Of a stretch of 64,000 bases of DNA, positions 53,787 through 61,932 are shown in pieces. Each line of letters opens with the position of its first letter. The stretch's first letter is position 1. The position numbers and the translations under genes are program-made. The notes beneath the pieces are model-generated. The model was given only the letters and a program-made list of their open reading frames with translations, did not search any database and was not told where the DNA came from. This DNA comes from UBA7672 sp965279085 (lineage in GTDB: Bacteria; Pseudomonadota; Alphaproteobacteria; Caulobacterales; Hyphomonadaceae): the NCBI GenBank assembly GCA_965279085.1, contig OZ257149.1:1612001-1676000 (forward strand). Direction: 5' to 3'.

Positions 53787-54770
53787 ATGAAACGGATCAT
53801 TGCCGCTCTTTGCGTGTTCTCGGTTGCGGCTTGTGCTGCGACGCCATTGCCGCCTGCGCAGCAGGGCACGCCGCCAGCGGCGGTCGCCCTGCCCGCTGGG
53901 GTCAGCAAGGACGAGGCGAACTGGTATTCCGAGCAGGTGCGCGTCGCGGGACGGTTGTTCAAGCCTTCGGGGCCTTCGGATGGCGCGGCGCGCCCGGCGG
54001 TTGTGCTCGCGCCGGCGTGGGAGGCGACAGCCGAGTCGCTCGACGCCTATGCGATCGCACTGGCGCAGCAGGGCATCGTGGCGCTGGCGATCGACTATCG
54101 CGGCTGGGGCCGTTCGGGCGCGGAGCTGTATCTGGGGCAGCGCGTCGATACCTACGACAAGATGCGCTTCTCCGAGCAGACGCCGGAGATCGTGTTCCGC
54201 CGTGGGCGGCTCGACCCTGAGCATCAGGTTCAGGACATCCGCAACGCGATCACCTTCCTGCAGTCCGAATCCGGCATCGACCGGTCGCGCATCGGCGTGC
54301 TGGGCGTCGACATGGCGGGCGGGCATGTGATCTCGGTCATGGGCATGGATGCGCGGGCGAAGGCTGGCGTGGCGGTGACCCCCGTGATCTTCGGCCAGGA
54401 AGAGCCGGAAGCGTCCTTCGTTCCCGACAAGGCCATGCGTGACAACATGATCAGGCTTGCCCGGGAAGGCGCGCCACCGAGGACGGCGGACGAAGCCCGG
54501 ACACGCAACCGGATCGAGGCAGAACTGGCGCTGGGCGAATACAACCCGTTCTGGCGGCTAGACGCGATCCCGCAGACGGCGGCGATCCGTTTCATCATCG
54601 CCGAGACTGACGACAAGCTGGACAATATGATCCATGCCCGAGCCGCGGCGCGCGAGCTGAAAGGGCCGACCGATGTGCAATCCCTACCCGGCGCGCTGCA
54701 TGTGCTGACGCCTGCGCAGACGGCGGAAGCCGCTCGGCTGGCGGCCGAGTGGATGAAACAGCGGCTTTAG
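53787..54770 (+). CDS. Alpha/beta-hydrolase lipoprotein with Asp at the nucleophile position
   Basis: 327 residues. Signal MKRIIAALCVFSVAAC (lipobox VAAC). Fold landmarks: PAVVLAPAWEATAESLDAYA, IVALAIDYRGWGRSG, RIGVLGVDMAGGHVISVMGM and the final His in LPGALHVLTPAQ. The nucleophile elbow GVDMAGG has Asp175 where the Ser normally sits. Paralogue and operon partner of the upstream hydrolase. Asp could act as nucleophile, as in haloalkane dehalogenases, or the enzyme may be inactive. Confidence 0.83.
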   Translation: MKRIIAALCVFSVAACAATPLPPAQQGTPPAAVALPAGVSKDEANWYSEQVRVAGRLFKPSGPSDGAARPAVVLAPAWEATAESLDAYAIALAQQGIVALAIDYRGWGRSGAELYLGQRVDTYDKMRFSEQTPEIVFRRGRLDPEHQVQDIRNAITFLQSESGIDRSRIGVLGVDMAGGHVISVMGMDARAKAGVAVTPVIFGQEEPEASFVPDKAMRDNMIRLAREGAPPRTADEARTRNRIEAELALGEYNPFWRLDAIPQTAAIRFIIAETDDKLDNMIHARAAARELKGPTDVQSLPGALHVLTPAQTAEAARLAAEWMKQRL

Positions 54771-55582
54771 TCCCGGATCGCCGTTTCAGCTTCGCCTTCG
54801 GGGAAGAGGTTGGCGCCGCAGCGGCGGCAGTGGGCGGCGTCGCGTTCGTGGAGAGAGAGGCGGCAGGCGGGGCAGCTCTTGCGCATCTTGTCGCCCACGG
54901 CGATGGCGCGGACGAGCTGCAGGAAGAGGGTCACCCCCAGCACCATGATGGCGATGGTGATCCAGCGGCCCAGCGTGTCCGGCAGCGTGATGTCGCCGAG
55001 CCCCACCGTCGTCAGCGTGCCAACGGTGAAATAGAGCGCGTCGAGATAGTTCTTGATGTCCGGGTTGTGGTCGACCTGCGTGACGAAGACGAGCGCCGTC
55101 ACGAGGAATATGAACACGACGAGGTTCACCACCTTCGAGATCACGAAGGCGTTGCGGTGCAGCCAGGTCGAGACGCCGTGCTCGCGGTGCAGGTACTCGA
55201 ACGCACGTAGTAGTCGTACGACACGTAGTACGCGCAGGAAGACGAGGTTCTGCAGGAACATCGGCAAAACCAGTGTCGTGACAACGACAAGGTCCGCGAT
55301 GTTCGACCAGCGCGTGAAGAACCGCCATTTGTGCCGCTCGATGTAGAGGCGCGCGAGGAAATCAAGCGTGATCACCGCTGCGATGACAATGTCGACCCAG
55401 AGCCACAGGCCCGTCGCGGCCTCGACGCCGTCGTGCCACGAGACGAGCGGGTGGAAGATGAAGATGCCGATAGTGACGATGTCGAAGACGAGCATCGACC
55501 AGCGGAAGATGCTGGGCACGCGGCCATGGCCCGAATAGAGCCAGAACAGCGCGCGATTGAGACCCTTGCGATGCTCGACCAT
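54767..55582 (-). CDS. Voltage-gated-type potassium channel with C-terminal zinc ribbon
   Basis: 271 residues. Six membrane segments; S4-like arginine helix LVFLRVLRVVRLLRAFEYL (about 113-131), pore helix and selectivity filter TVGTLTTVGLGDITLPDT (TVGLGD). The C-terminus adds a four-Cys ribbon CPACRLSLHERDAAHCRRCG (about 238-257), not a usual Kv part. Starts 1 bp after the dihydroorotase stop, so probably co-transcribed with it, and overlaps the convergent hydrolase by 4 bp. Confidence 0.9.
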   Translation of the reverse strand: MVEHRKGLNRALFWLYSGHGRVPSIFRWSMLVFDIVTIGIFIFHPLVSWHDGVEAATGLWLWVDIVIAAVITLDFLARLYIERHKWRFFTRWSNIADLVVVTTLVLPMFLQNLVFLRVLRVVRLLRAFEYLHREHGVSTWLHRNAFVISKVVNLVVFIFLVTALVFVTQVDHNPDIKNYLDALYFTVGTLTTVGLGDITLPDTLGRWITIAIMVLGVTLFLQLVRAIAVGDKMRKSCPACRLSLHERDAAHCRRCGANLFPEGEAETAIRD

Positions 55583-55583
55583 G

Positions 55584-56921
55584 TCAGAGGTGCGGGAGCG
55601 TCTCGACGAACTTGACCGGCTCGCCCCTGCCCGGCGCGACCAGCGCGCCTTCCATCATCACCAGCACGCCGCGGACGAAGGTGGCGATCGGCCAGGATTT
55701 GGCTTCCATGCCGTCGAACGGCGTCCAGCCGCAGCGGGAGGCAGACCATTCGTGGGTGATGGTCTTCTTCGCGTGGAGATCGACCACGGTGAAGTCTGCG
55801 TCATAGCCCTGCGCGATGCGACCCTTGCCGGCGATGCCGAAGACGCGCTGCGGACCGGCGCTGGTGAGTTCGATGAAGCGCTCGAGGCTCATCTTTCCAT
55901 CGGCGACGTGGGTGAGCATCACGGGCACGAGCGTCTGCACGCCGGGCATGCCCGAGGGAGAGGCGGGATAGGGACGCGCCTTCTCCTCCTTCGTGTGGGG
56001 CGCGTGGTCGGAGCCAAGCACGTCGGGGATGCCCTGGTTCACGGCTGTCCAGAGCGCGGCGCGATGATGGGCGTCGCGGATGGGCGGGTTCATCTGGGCG
56101 TAGCCCTTGAGGCGGACGTAATCCTCGGGACCTACCAGCGTCAGATGCTGGGGCGTCACCTCGCAGGTGGCGACGTCCTTGTTGGCGGCCAGCATCTCCA
56201 TCTCCTCTCCCGTGGTGACGTGGAGGACGTGGATGCGCTTGCCGGTCTTGCGCGCAAGGCGGATGAGGCGGCGGGTAGACGAGATGGCGGCCTCGGCGTC
56301 GCGGACGACGGGGTGAGACGTCCAGTCGCCCTGCACCGCCAGCTTGCGCCGATCGGCGAGGCGGTATTCGTCTTCCGAGTGGAAGGCGGCGCGGCGGGAG
56401 ATGGCGTTGAGGACGCGCTCGACACCCTCATCGTCCTCGACCAGCAGCTGGCCGGTGGAGGCGCCCATGAAGACCTTCACGCCGCAGCAACCCGGCATGC
56501 GCTCCATTTCCTGGAGCTCTTTCTGGTTGTCGTGCGTGGCGCCTGCATAGAAGGCATGGTCGACATGCATCCGGCCTTTGGCGCGAGCCAGCTTGTCGGC
56601 CATCATTTCGGGGTTCGTGGTGGACGGATCGGTGTTCGGCATCTCGAATACCGCGGTGACGCCGCCGAGGGCCGCGCAGCGCGAGCCGGTTTCGAGATCT
56701 TCCTTCCATTCGAGGCCGGGTTCGCGGAAGTGGACTTGGCTGTCGATGACGCCGGGAAGCACGTGCAGCCCGTGCGCCTCGAAGACTTCGCCGGCCTGCG
56801 TCGCATCGTACGAGCCGATCCCAACGATCTTGCCGTCTTTCACGGCGACGTCGGCGATGCCGATGCCGCCCGGCGTCGCGACTGTTCCGCCCTTGAGCAC
56901 GAGGTCGAATGTGGGAGGCAT
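55584..56921 (-). CDS. pyrC: Dihydroorotase
   Basis: 445 residues. Third step of pyrimidine synthesis, closing N-carbamoyl-aspartate to dihydroorotate. Metal and catalytic landmarks: GVIDSQVHFREPGLEWKED (HxH-like site), GVKVFMGAS with the carboxylated Lys, IHVLHVTTGEEM, and the DHOase signature GSDHAPHTKEEK. Type I-like length. Since related amidohydrolases share most motifs, allantoinase or hydantoinase is an alternative, but the HxREPG and SDHAPH forms favour dihydroorotase. No pyrB neighbour in the window. Confidence 0.9.
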   Translation of the reverse strand: MPPTFDLVLKGGTVATPGGIGIADVAVKDGKIVGIGSYDATQAGEVFEAHGLHVLPGVIDSQVHFREPGLEWKEDLETGSRCAALGGVTAVFEMPNTDPSTTNPEMMADKLARAKGRMHVDHAFYAGATHDNQKELQEMERMPGCCGVKVFMGASTGQLLVEDDEGVERVLNAISRRAAFHSEDEYRLADRRKLAVQGDWTSHPVVRDAEAAISSTRRLIRLARKTGKRIHVLHVTTGEEMEMLAANKDVATCEVTPQHLTLVGPEDYVRLKGYAQMNPPIRDAHHRAALWTAVNQGIPDVLGSDHAPHTKEEKARPYPASPSGMPGVQTLVPVMLTHVADGKMSLERFIELTSAGPQRVFGIAGKGRIAQGYDADFTVVDLHAKKTITHEWSASRCGWTPFDGMEAKSWPIATFVRGVLVMMEGALVAPGRGEPVKFVETLPHL

Positions 56922-57003
56922 CGGACAGCTCCAGCAAGTCTGGGGCTGATCTAGACCCGCGAGGCGGATTCTCCAAGCAGGCTGCGATTCCCGCTGGAAT
57001 CAG

Positions 57004-57030
57004 AAGGGCGGCCCTGTCCAGGCCGCCCTT
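57004..57030 (-). terminator. Hairpin terminator after the 49-residue gene
   Basis: Perfect 10-bp stem AAGGGCGGCC/GGCCGCCCTT with a 7-nt loop, 90 bp after the small gene's stop on the minus strand and 80 bp before dihydroorotase. A second possible stem lies around 57083-57112. Weak T content (CTTCTG). Confidence 0.55.
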
Positions 57031-57121
57031 CCGTTCATCACCCGCGCCTTTGCTTGGCGTCTGTATAATGGACACGTGCTTCGCGGGAGGAAGGGCGATA
57101 GCCCCTCCCCGCCGATATCGA

Positions 57122-57271
57122 TCAGGTGTCCAATTCGTCTTGATACATGTCCCCCATCAGGGGGCCTTCGGCTGAACCGAGAACCTTGAAGATGTAGGCC
57201 AGCACGACAGCGGCAATCACCGCCCAGTGCAGCGCAGGGGTTTGCGCCGCTTCCACCATCCACTCCCACAT
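57122..57271 (-). CDS. Small membrane protein (49 aa)
   Basis: ATG at 57271, GGGAG 8-12 nt upstream, TGA at 57122-57124. Translation begins MWEWMVEAAQTPALHW, then a membrane helix (AVIAAVVLAYIFKVLG, about 17-32), and an acidic tail ending GDMYQDELDT. The hydrophobic helix with an aromatic N-terminal face and charged tail looks selected rather than random. No family recognised. Lies upstream of dihydroorotase and divergent from the HD hydrolase. Confidence 0.65.
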   Translation of the reverse strand: MWEWMVEAAQTPALHWAVIAAVVLAYIFKVLGSAEGPLMGDMYQDELDT

Positions 57272-57496
57272 GTCTCGCTGTTCTCCCGCGACTTGAGATC
57301 AACATAACGCATGCGAATTAACGAAGCCTCTCGCAAAACTTTCACAGAGGTAAGCATCGTGAATTTTGTGAGGCGCACGCCGGGCCATTCGGCCGCTGAT
57401 CCGCTTCGAGCGGAAGCATTCTGCACATAACGAACGCGATCTCGATTCCGCGGTTCCGCTTGCAGTGGAAACAATTTCGATGGCAGTTGCTGGCCC

Positions 57497-58144
57497 ATGG
57501 GAAAAAGCGGGTCGAACAGCCGCAGGATGACGACGCAGCCGGGCGCGCCGCGCGCGTGGCAGCGCATGCTTTCGGGCCGCAGGCTCGATCTTCTCGACCC
57601 TTCCCCGCTCGACATCGAGATCGAGGATATCGCGCATGGGCTGGCGCGCGTGGCGCGGTGGAACGGTCAGACGAAGGGCGATCACGCGTTTTCCGTGGCG
57701 CAGCATTCTGTCCTGGTGGAGTGGTTTGTCGCGACGCTGTGGCCGACGACTCCGGCGGCGGACAAGCTCGGCGCGCTGCTGCACGATGCGCCGGAATACG
57801 TGATCGGGGACATGATCTCGCCGTTCAAGACGGCGCTGGGCGTTGACTACAAGGTCTTCGAGGCGCGGCTGGAAGCAGCCATAAGACTCCGCTTCAGCCT
57901 GACGCCGCACATGGCTGACGACGTCAAGGCGCGGGTGAAACAGGCGGATCAATCCGCGGCTTTCTATGAGGCCACGCGGCTGGCGGGCTTCGACATCGAC
58001 GAAGCCCTTACCTTCTTTGGCGCGCCGCCGCCGGGCACGGCCCCCGACATGACGCCGCTTTCGCCGACTGACGCGCAGGCCCTGTTCCTGCGGCGTTTTG
58101 CCGAGCTTATGGCAGAGGTCGATGTTGACCCGGCAACGCGCTAG
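57497..58144 (+). CDS. HD-domain phosphohydrolase
   Basis: 215 residues. HD metal motif: HAFSVAQHSVLVEWF (first His), ALLHDAPEYVIGDMISPFK (HD pair) and KQADQSAAFYEA (final Asp), as in YfbR-like 5'-nucleotidases and related proteins. Preceded by a 20-residue polar leader; a start at the ATG at 57527 is possible. First of three close plus-strand genes ending in nrtR. Confidence 0.87.
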   Translation: MGKSGSNSRRMTTQPGAPRAWQRMLSGRRLDLLDPSPLDIEIEDIAHGLARVARWNGQTKGDHAFSVAQHSVLVEWFVATLWPTTPAADKLGALLHDAPEYVIGDMISPFKTALGVDYKVFEARLEAAIRLRFSLTPHMADDVKARVKQADQSAAFYEATRLAGFDIDEALTFFGAPPPGTAPDMTPLSPTDAQALFLRRFAELMAEVDVDPATR

Positions 58145-58153
58145 ACTGAAGCC

Positions 58154-58678
58154 ATGACGATCTGGATTTCCTCTCTCGCCGCCGCCCCGGCCCTGGTCCG
58201 GAAGCTGAAGCCGTCGCGGGTTGTAAGCCTGTTAAGTCCTTACGATTCCTTTCCGGCGTTCGCGGGGCTAGGACCAGACCTGCACCTGCAGGTCGGCATC
58301 CACGACATCACGGCGGATATCGGTGACTGGCAGGCGCCGGCGATGGGCGATGCCGAGCGGGTGATCCGGTTCGTGGAAGGCTGGGATCGCGCCGCGCCGA
58401 TGCTGATCCATTGCTGGGCGGGCATTTCGCGTTCCACGGCGAGCGCCTTCATCACGGCGTGCGTGCATAATCCGTCGGCCGATGAAGAAGAGATCGCGCT
58501 GGCGATCCGCAAGGCTTCGCCAACCGCGTCGCCGAATCCCCGGCTGGTGGGGCATGCGGACGCGCTGCTTGGTCGGAACGGACGGATGACGAAAGCTGTC
58601 GAGGCGATCGGGCGCGGCGCGGTGTCGGATGAGGCCGTGGCGTTCTCCATTCCTTCCATCTTTGGCGCGCGAAAATGA
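58154..58678 (+). CDS. Protein tyrosine phosphatase-like protein
   Basis: 174 residues. The CX5R loop is IHCWAGISRSTASAF (Cys87, Arg93), with the general-acid region HDITADIGDWQAP upstream. The DSP/PTP fold length is normal. Starts 10 bp after the HD gene and overlaps the nrtR start by 4 bp (ATGA). Substrate unknown; may be a small phosphorylated molecule. Confidence 0.85.
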   Translation: MTIWISSLAAAPALVRKLKPSRVVSLLSPYDSFPAFAGLGPDLHLQVGIHDITADIGDWQAPAMGDAERVIRFVEGWDRAAPMLIHCWAGISRSTASAFITACVHNPSADEEEIALAIRKASPTASPNPRLVGHADALLGRNGRMTKAVEAIGRGAVSDEAVAFSIPSIFGARK

Positions 58679-59628
58679 CGACGCCGATCGCTGTTGGCCT
58701 CTCTGCCGTGATCGTGGCCGCAGACGCCAACGCGCCCTATGCCCTCGCGACGCGACATGCCGATGGGACGACAGGCTTGCCGCACGGGCGTTTCGATCCG
58801 GCAGGGCACCGCACGTTCGAGCTTGGCCTGCGCAACTGGGTGCGGGCGCAGACGGGGTTCGAACCCGGCTATGTCGAGCAGCTCTACACATTCGGCGATC
58901 TGGGGCGCGAGCTGCCGCAGGCCGAACTGGGCGATGCGCCAACGGATGCGCGGCTGATTTCGGTGGGCTATCTCGGGCTGACGCCGGAGCGCACGGACAT
59001 CTCCGGCTTCGATGCGGTGTGGCGCGACTGGCATCGCTATTTTCCGTGGGAGGATCATCGCAAGGGCCGGCCGGAGATCATCGACGAGGCGATCGGGCCG
59101 GCGCTGGCGTCTTGGGCGGATCAGGGCGGGAAGAACGCCAAGGACCGGCTGTCGCGCACGCAGATCGCTTTCGGGCTGGACGAACAGCCGTGGATCGAGG
59201 AGCGGACGCTGGAGCGTTACGAGCTTCTTTATGAGGCGGGCTTTGCGCAGGAGGCTTCGCGCGGAAGCGGGCGCAAGTCGTCGAAACTGCCGCTCGCGGC
59301 GCTGGGCGAGCCGATGATCTCGGACCATCGCCGCATTCTCGCGACTGCGATCGGCCGGCTGCGCGGCAAGATCAAGTACAGGCCGGTGGTGTTCGAGCTG
59401 ATGCCCGACAAGTTCACGCTGCTCGACCTGCAGAAGGTCGTGGAGGCGATCCTTGGCCAGCCGCTGCACAAGCAGAACTTCCGCCGCTCGCTCGATCGCT
59501 CCGAACTCGTCATCGGTCTGGGGCAATTCACCCAGGCGACTGGCGGACGCCCTGCCGAACTCTTCCGCTTCCGCCGTGAGGCCCTGCGCGAGGGGCATGT
59601 TTCGGGCGTCCAGACCCCGCGGGGCTGA
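58675..59628 (+). CDS. nrtR: NrtR-type NAD regulator (Nudix-like effector, C-terminal winged helix)
   Basis: 317 residues. The N-terminal half is Nudix-like but the catalytic box is degenerate (LPHGRFDPAGHRTFELGLRNWVRAQTGF lacks the REUxEE series), as in regulators that sense ADP-ribose rather than hydrolyse it. The C-terminal part has the NrtR winged helix: KIKYRPVVFELMPDKFTLLDLQKVVEAILGQPLHKQNFRRSLDRSELV. Two palindromes lie just downstream before nadA, so it most likely represses the nad operon when NAD is ample. Confidence 0.85.
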   Translation: MTTPIAVGLSAVIVAADANAPYALATRHADGTTGLPHGRFDPAGHRTFELGLRNWVRAQTGFEPGYVEQLYTFGDLGRELPQAELGDAPTDARLISVGYLGLTPERTDISGFDAVWRDWHRYFPWEDHRKGRPEIIDEAIGPALASWADQGGKNAKDRLSRTQIAFGLDEQPWIEERTLERYELLYEAGFAQEASRGSGRKSSKLPLAALGEPMISDHRRILATAIGRLRGKIKYRPVVFELMPDKFTLLDLQKVVEAILGQPLHKQNFRRSLDRSELVIGLGQFTQATGGRPAELFRFRREALREGHVSGVQTPRG

Positions 59629-59682
59629 CCGATCCCGGCAGATTATTCCGACTCGACGGAAACGCCGTTTTGTGAGATTCTA

Positions 59683-59705
59683 CTTATACTCAAGTTGAGT
59701 TTAAG
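59683..59705. promoter_or_regulatory. NrtR operator 1
   Basis: 23-bp imperfect palindrome CTTATACTCA-N3-TGAGTTTAAG, 55 bp after the nrtR stop. It contains a -10-like TATACT (59686-59691), so binding would cover a promoter. Same core as operator 2. Confidence 0.7.
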
Positions 59706-59726
59706 TGGGGCTTACAGACCGGACGA

Positions 59727-59752
59727 CGCCTTTCGCTTGAAAGGCGGTTTTT
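59727..59752 (+). terminator. Rho-independent terminator between the two operators
   Basis: Perfect 8-bp stem CGCCTTTC/GAAAGGCG, loop GCTT, then GTTTTT. Ends the nrtR transcript, or acts as an attenuator for a promoter at operator 1. Confidence 0.85.
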
Positions 59753-59761
59753 CGGGCCCAC

Positions 59762-59784
59762 CTTATGCTCACGTTGAGCATAAG
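59762..59784. promoter_or_regulatory. NrtR operator 2
   Basis: 23-bp perfect palindrome CTTATGCTCA-N3-TGAGCATAAG, 38 bp before the nadA ATG. Centre lies 79 bp from operator 1. A TTGAAA at 59737-59742 may be a -35 for a promoter it overlaps. Confidence 0.75.
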
Positions 59785-59821
59785 GCGAAACCCCTGCCTT
59801 GTGGATCCGGAGGGACCCAAG

Positions 59822-60964
59822 ATGGCCCGCGTTATCGAATTCGGCCCCGGCTGCGATATTCCCGCTGCCCGACGCAGGCCTACGGCCGCCGAAGCGCGCG
59901 GCCTTGCCTACGACGCCGAGGTGAAGGCCGAGACGGATCCGCTCTATGAGCAGGTGAAGGACTTCGTGACGCCGATGGAGTGGCCAGCGATTGCGCCGTT
60001 CGTCTTCCACATCAACCGGATGAAGAAGGCGAAGAACGCCGTCATCCTGGCTCACAACTACATGACGCCGGACGTCTTCCGCCTCGTCGGCGACTTCCGT
60101 GGCGACAGCCTGCAGCTGGCGCGTGAAGCCGCGCGCACGGATGCGAAAGTCATCGTGCAGGCTGGCGTGCACTTCATGGCCGAAACCTCGAAAATCCTGT
60201 GCCCGGACAAGACGGTGCTGATCCCCGACATGCGCGCGGGATGTTCGCTCGCGGCTTCGATCACAGGCGCAGACGTACGCCTGATCCGGGCGCGTTATCC
60301 GGGCCTGCCGATTGTAACCTACGTCAACACGACCGCAGACGTGAAAGCCGAGTGCGACATCACCTGCACCTCGTCGAACGCGACGCAGGTGGTCGAACAC
60401 GTTGCCGAGAAGTGGGGTGTCGACCGCGTGATCATGGTGCCGGACGAGTTCCTGGCCCGTAACGTTGCCGCCAACACGCATATCCGGATCATCGCCTGGA
60501 AGGGCCATTGCGAGGTCCACGAGAAGTTTTCGGGCGAGGATGTGCGGCAAATCCGTGACGCACACCCGGGCGCCATTGTGCTGGCGCACCCTGAATGTCC
60601 GCCGGATGTCCTTGAAGAAGCCGACTTTGCGGGCTCAACATCCGCACTGTCGACCCACGTGAAGGAATCGGGCGCCCGGAAGGTCGTCCTCCTGACCGAG
60701 TGTTCGATGAGCGATAACGTCGCCGCGGACAATCCCGGCGTGGAGTTTGTGAAGCCATGCAACCTGTGCCCGCACATGAAGCGCATCTCGCTGGAGAACA
60801 TCTACGATGCGCTGCTGAACATGAAGCACGAGGTGACGGTGCCGGAGGACGTGTGCGTGCGGGCCAAGGCGGCGATCGACGCGATGCTGGCGCTGCCCAA
60901 GCCGAAGGTGTTCCCGAAGTTCAAGGTCGGCGCCGGCGTGTTCGAGCCCGTGGAAATCATTTGA
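59822..60964 (+). CDS. nadA: Quinolinate synthase NadA
   Basis: 380 residues. [4Fe-4S] enzyme condensing iminoaspartate with dihydroxyacetone phosphate. Landmarks: KNAVILAHNYMTPDVF, HFMAETSKIL, and cluster-Cys regions RAGCSLA (Cys141), AECDITCTSSN (Cys178/182) and KPCNLCPHMKRI (Cys313/316). Start ATG at 59822 after GGAGGG; an ATG at 59765 is inside the operator. Heads the nad operon; stop overlaps the next gene's TTG. Confidence 0.95.
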   Translation: MARVIEFGPGCDIPAARRRPTAAEARGLAYDAEVKAETDPLYEQVKDFVTPMEWPAIAPFVFHINRMKKAKNAVILAHNYMTPDVFRLVGDFRGDSLQLAREAARTDAKVIVQAGVHFMAETSKILCPDKTVLIPDMRAGCSLAASITGADVRLIRARYPGLPIVTYVNTTADVKAECDITCTSSNATQVVEHVAEKWGVDRVIMVPDEFLARNVAANTHIRIIAWKGHCEVHEKFSGEDVRQIRDAHPGAIVLAHPECPPDVLEEADFAGSTSALSTHVKESGARKVVLLTECSMSDNVAADNPGVEFVKPCNLCPHMKRISLENIYDALLNMKHEVTVPEDVCVRAKAAIDAMLALPKPKVFPKFKVGAGVFEPVEII

Positions 60965-61425
60965 AGCGGGCCATCGCCATACTGGGCTGCGCGTTCGCGC
61001 TGAGCGCGGCGATGCCCGCGTTCGCTGACGACGTCACGGGCGACTGGCTGTTCGATACATCGAAATTCGCGGACAATGACTGCCAGATCGCGGGCCGTAT
61101 CACGTTCAAGCCGACCAAGGTGAAGAACACCTATACCTGCCTGTTCGTTTCGGAGCAGATCTGCGGGCCGAAGAACTACAACCTCTATATCAAGGTGCAG
61201 CAGTCCTGCACGGCGCAGAAGATCGGCAAGCAGGTCGCGATCAAGTCGCGCGTCGACAAGGTGCTCGATCGCAAGCCCGTCGTGCCCAATCCGGAAGACT
61301 ACTATCTCGCGGACAACTTCATCCTGCAGCTTTCGAACAACAAGGCCGAGATGAATGGCGAGCATTATGACGAGCAGCGCAACCTGAAGGCGCGCTTCTG
61401 GCGCGACATCGAGATGGTCGGCTAG
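60961..61425 (+). CDS. Secreted paralogue 1 in the nad operon
   Basis: 154 residues. TTG start overlaps the nadA stop (TTGA). Signal peptide (M)KRAIAILGCAFALSAAMPAFA, mature part DDVTGDWLFDTSKFADNDCQIAGRITFKP ... NTYTCLFVSEQICG ... VQQSCTAQ with four Cys after the signal. Same plan as the next two genes: short Trp start, Cys, beta strand, T-C-x-F, Cys, Q-x-C. Function unknown; periplasmic. Confidence 0.78.
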   Translation: MKRAIAILGCAFALSAAMPAFADDVTGDWLFDTSKFADNDCQIAGRITFKPTKVKNTYTCLFVSEQICGPKNYNLYIKVQQSCTAQKIGKQVAIKSRVDKVLDRKPVVPNPEDYYLADNFILQLSNNKAEMNGEHYDEQRNLKARFWRDIEMVG

Positions 61426-61443
61426 GGCAATGGCGGGGACGCG

Positions 61444-61932
61444 ATGAAGCACGCTCGACGTCTCGGCCTCGCCGCAACTCTCGCCGCTGTCTGTCTCGCC
61501 GCCCTGCCCGTGACGGCGCAGCAGACGACGCCCGATATTTCCGGAAGCTGGAAGTTCAAGACAGGGGTGCTGCCCAACAAGGGCTGCGTGATTTCCGGCG
61601 ACATGGAATTCCGCAAGATCCGCGGCGTGAACGACTACACGTGCAGCTTCGTCAGCGTGGAAGACTGCGACCGGCCCGGCGGGCCGACCTTCACCAAGGT
61701 CAAGCAGCTGTGCACCGCGAAAATCGTGAAGGGCGAGATCGTCGTCACATCCATGATCGACAAGATTCTCGATGCCGGTCCGGCCGACTTCAAGACGCAG
61801 ATGCTGGCGACGCAGGCCTATTCGCCGGACCACTTCAAGGTTCACCCCGAGAAGGGCGAACTGATCGGAATCTTTCATTCCAGCCGCGAAGCGCCGGTGC
61901 GGTTCTGGCGCAATGTGGACCTGGTCGGATGA
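61444..61932 (+). CDS. Secreted paralogue 2 in the nad operon
   Basis: 162 residues. Signal MKHARRLGLAATLAAVCLAALPVTAQ; mature SGSWKFKTGVLPNKGCVISGDMEFRK ... YTCSFVSVEDC ... VKQLCTAK, with the same four-Cys order as its neighbours and a similar end (VRFWRNVDLVG versus RFWRDIEMVG in paralogue 1). Overlaps the third copy by ATGA. Function unknown. Confidence 0.8.
   Translation: MKHARRLGLAATLAAVCLAALPVTAQQTTPDISGSWKFKTGVLPNKGCVISGDMEFRKIRGVNDYTCSFVSVEDCDRPGGPTFTKVKQLCTAKIVKGEIVVTSMIDKILDAGPADFKTQMLATQAYSPDHFKVHPEKGELIGIFHSSREAPVRFWRNVDLVG

Noticed and set aside
52242..54326. 694-codon minus-strand open frame over the hydrolases
   Set aside because: Covers two genes with signal peptides and catalytic motifs on the plus strand; its own translation has no recognisable features.
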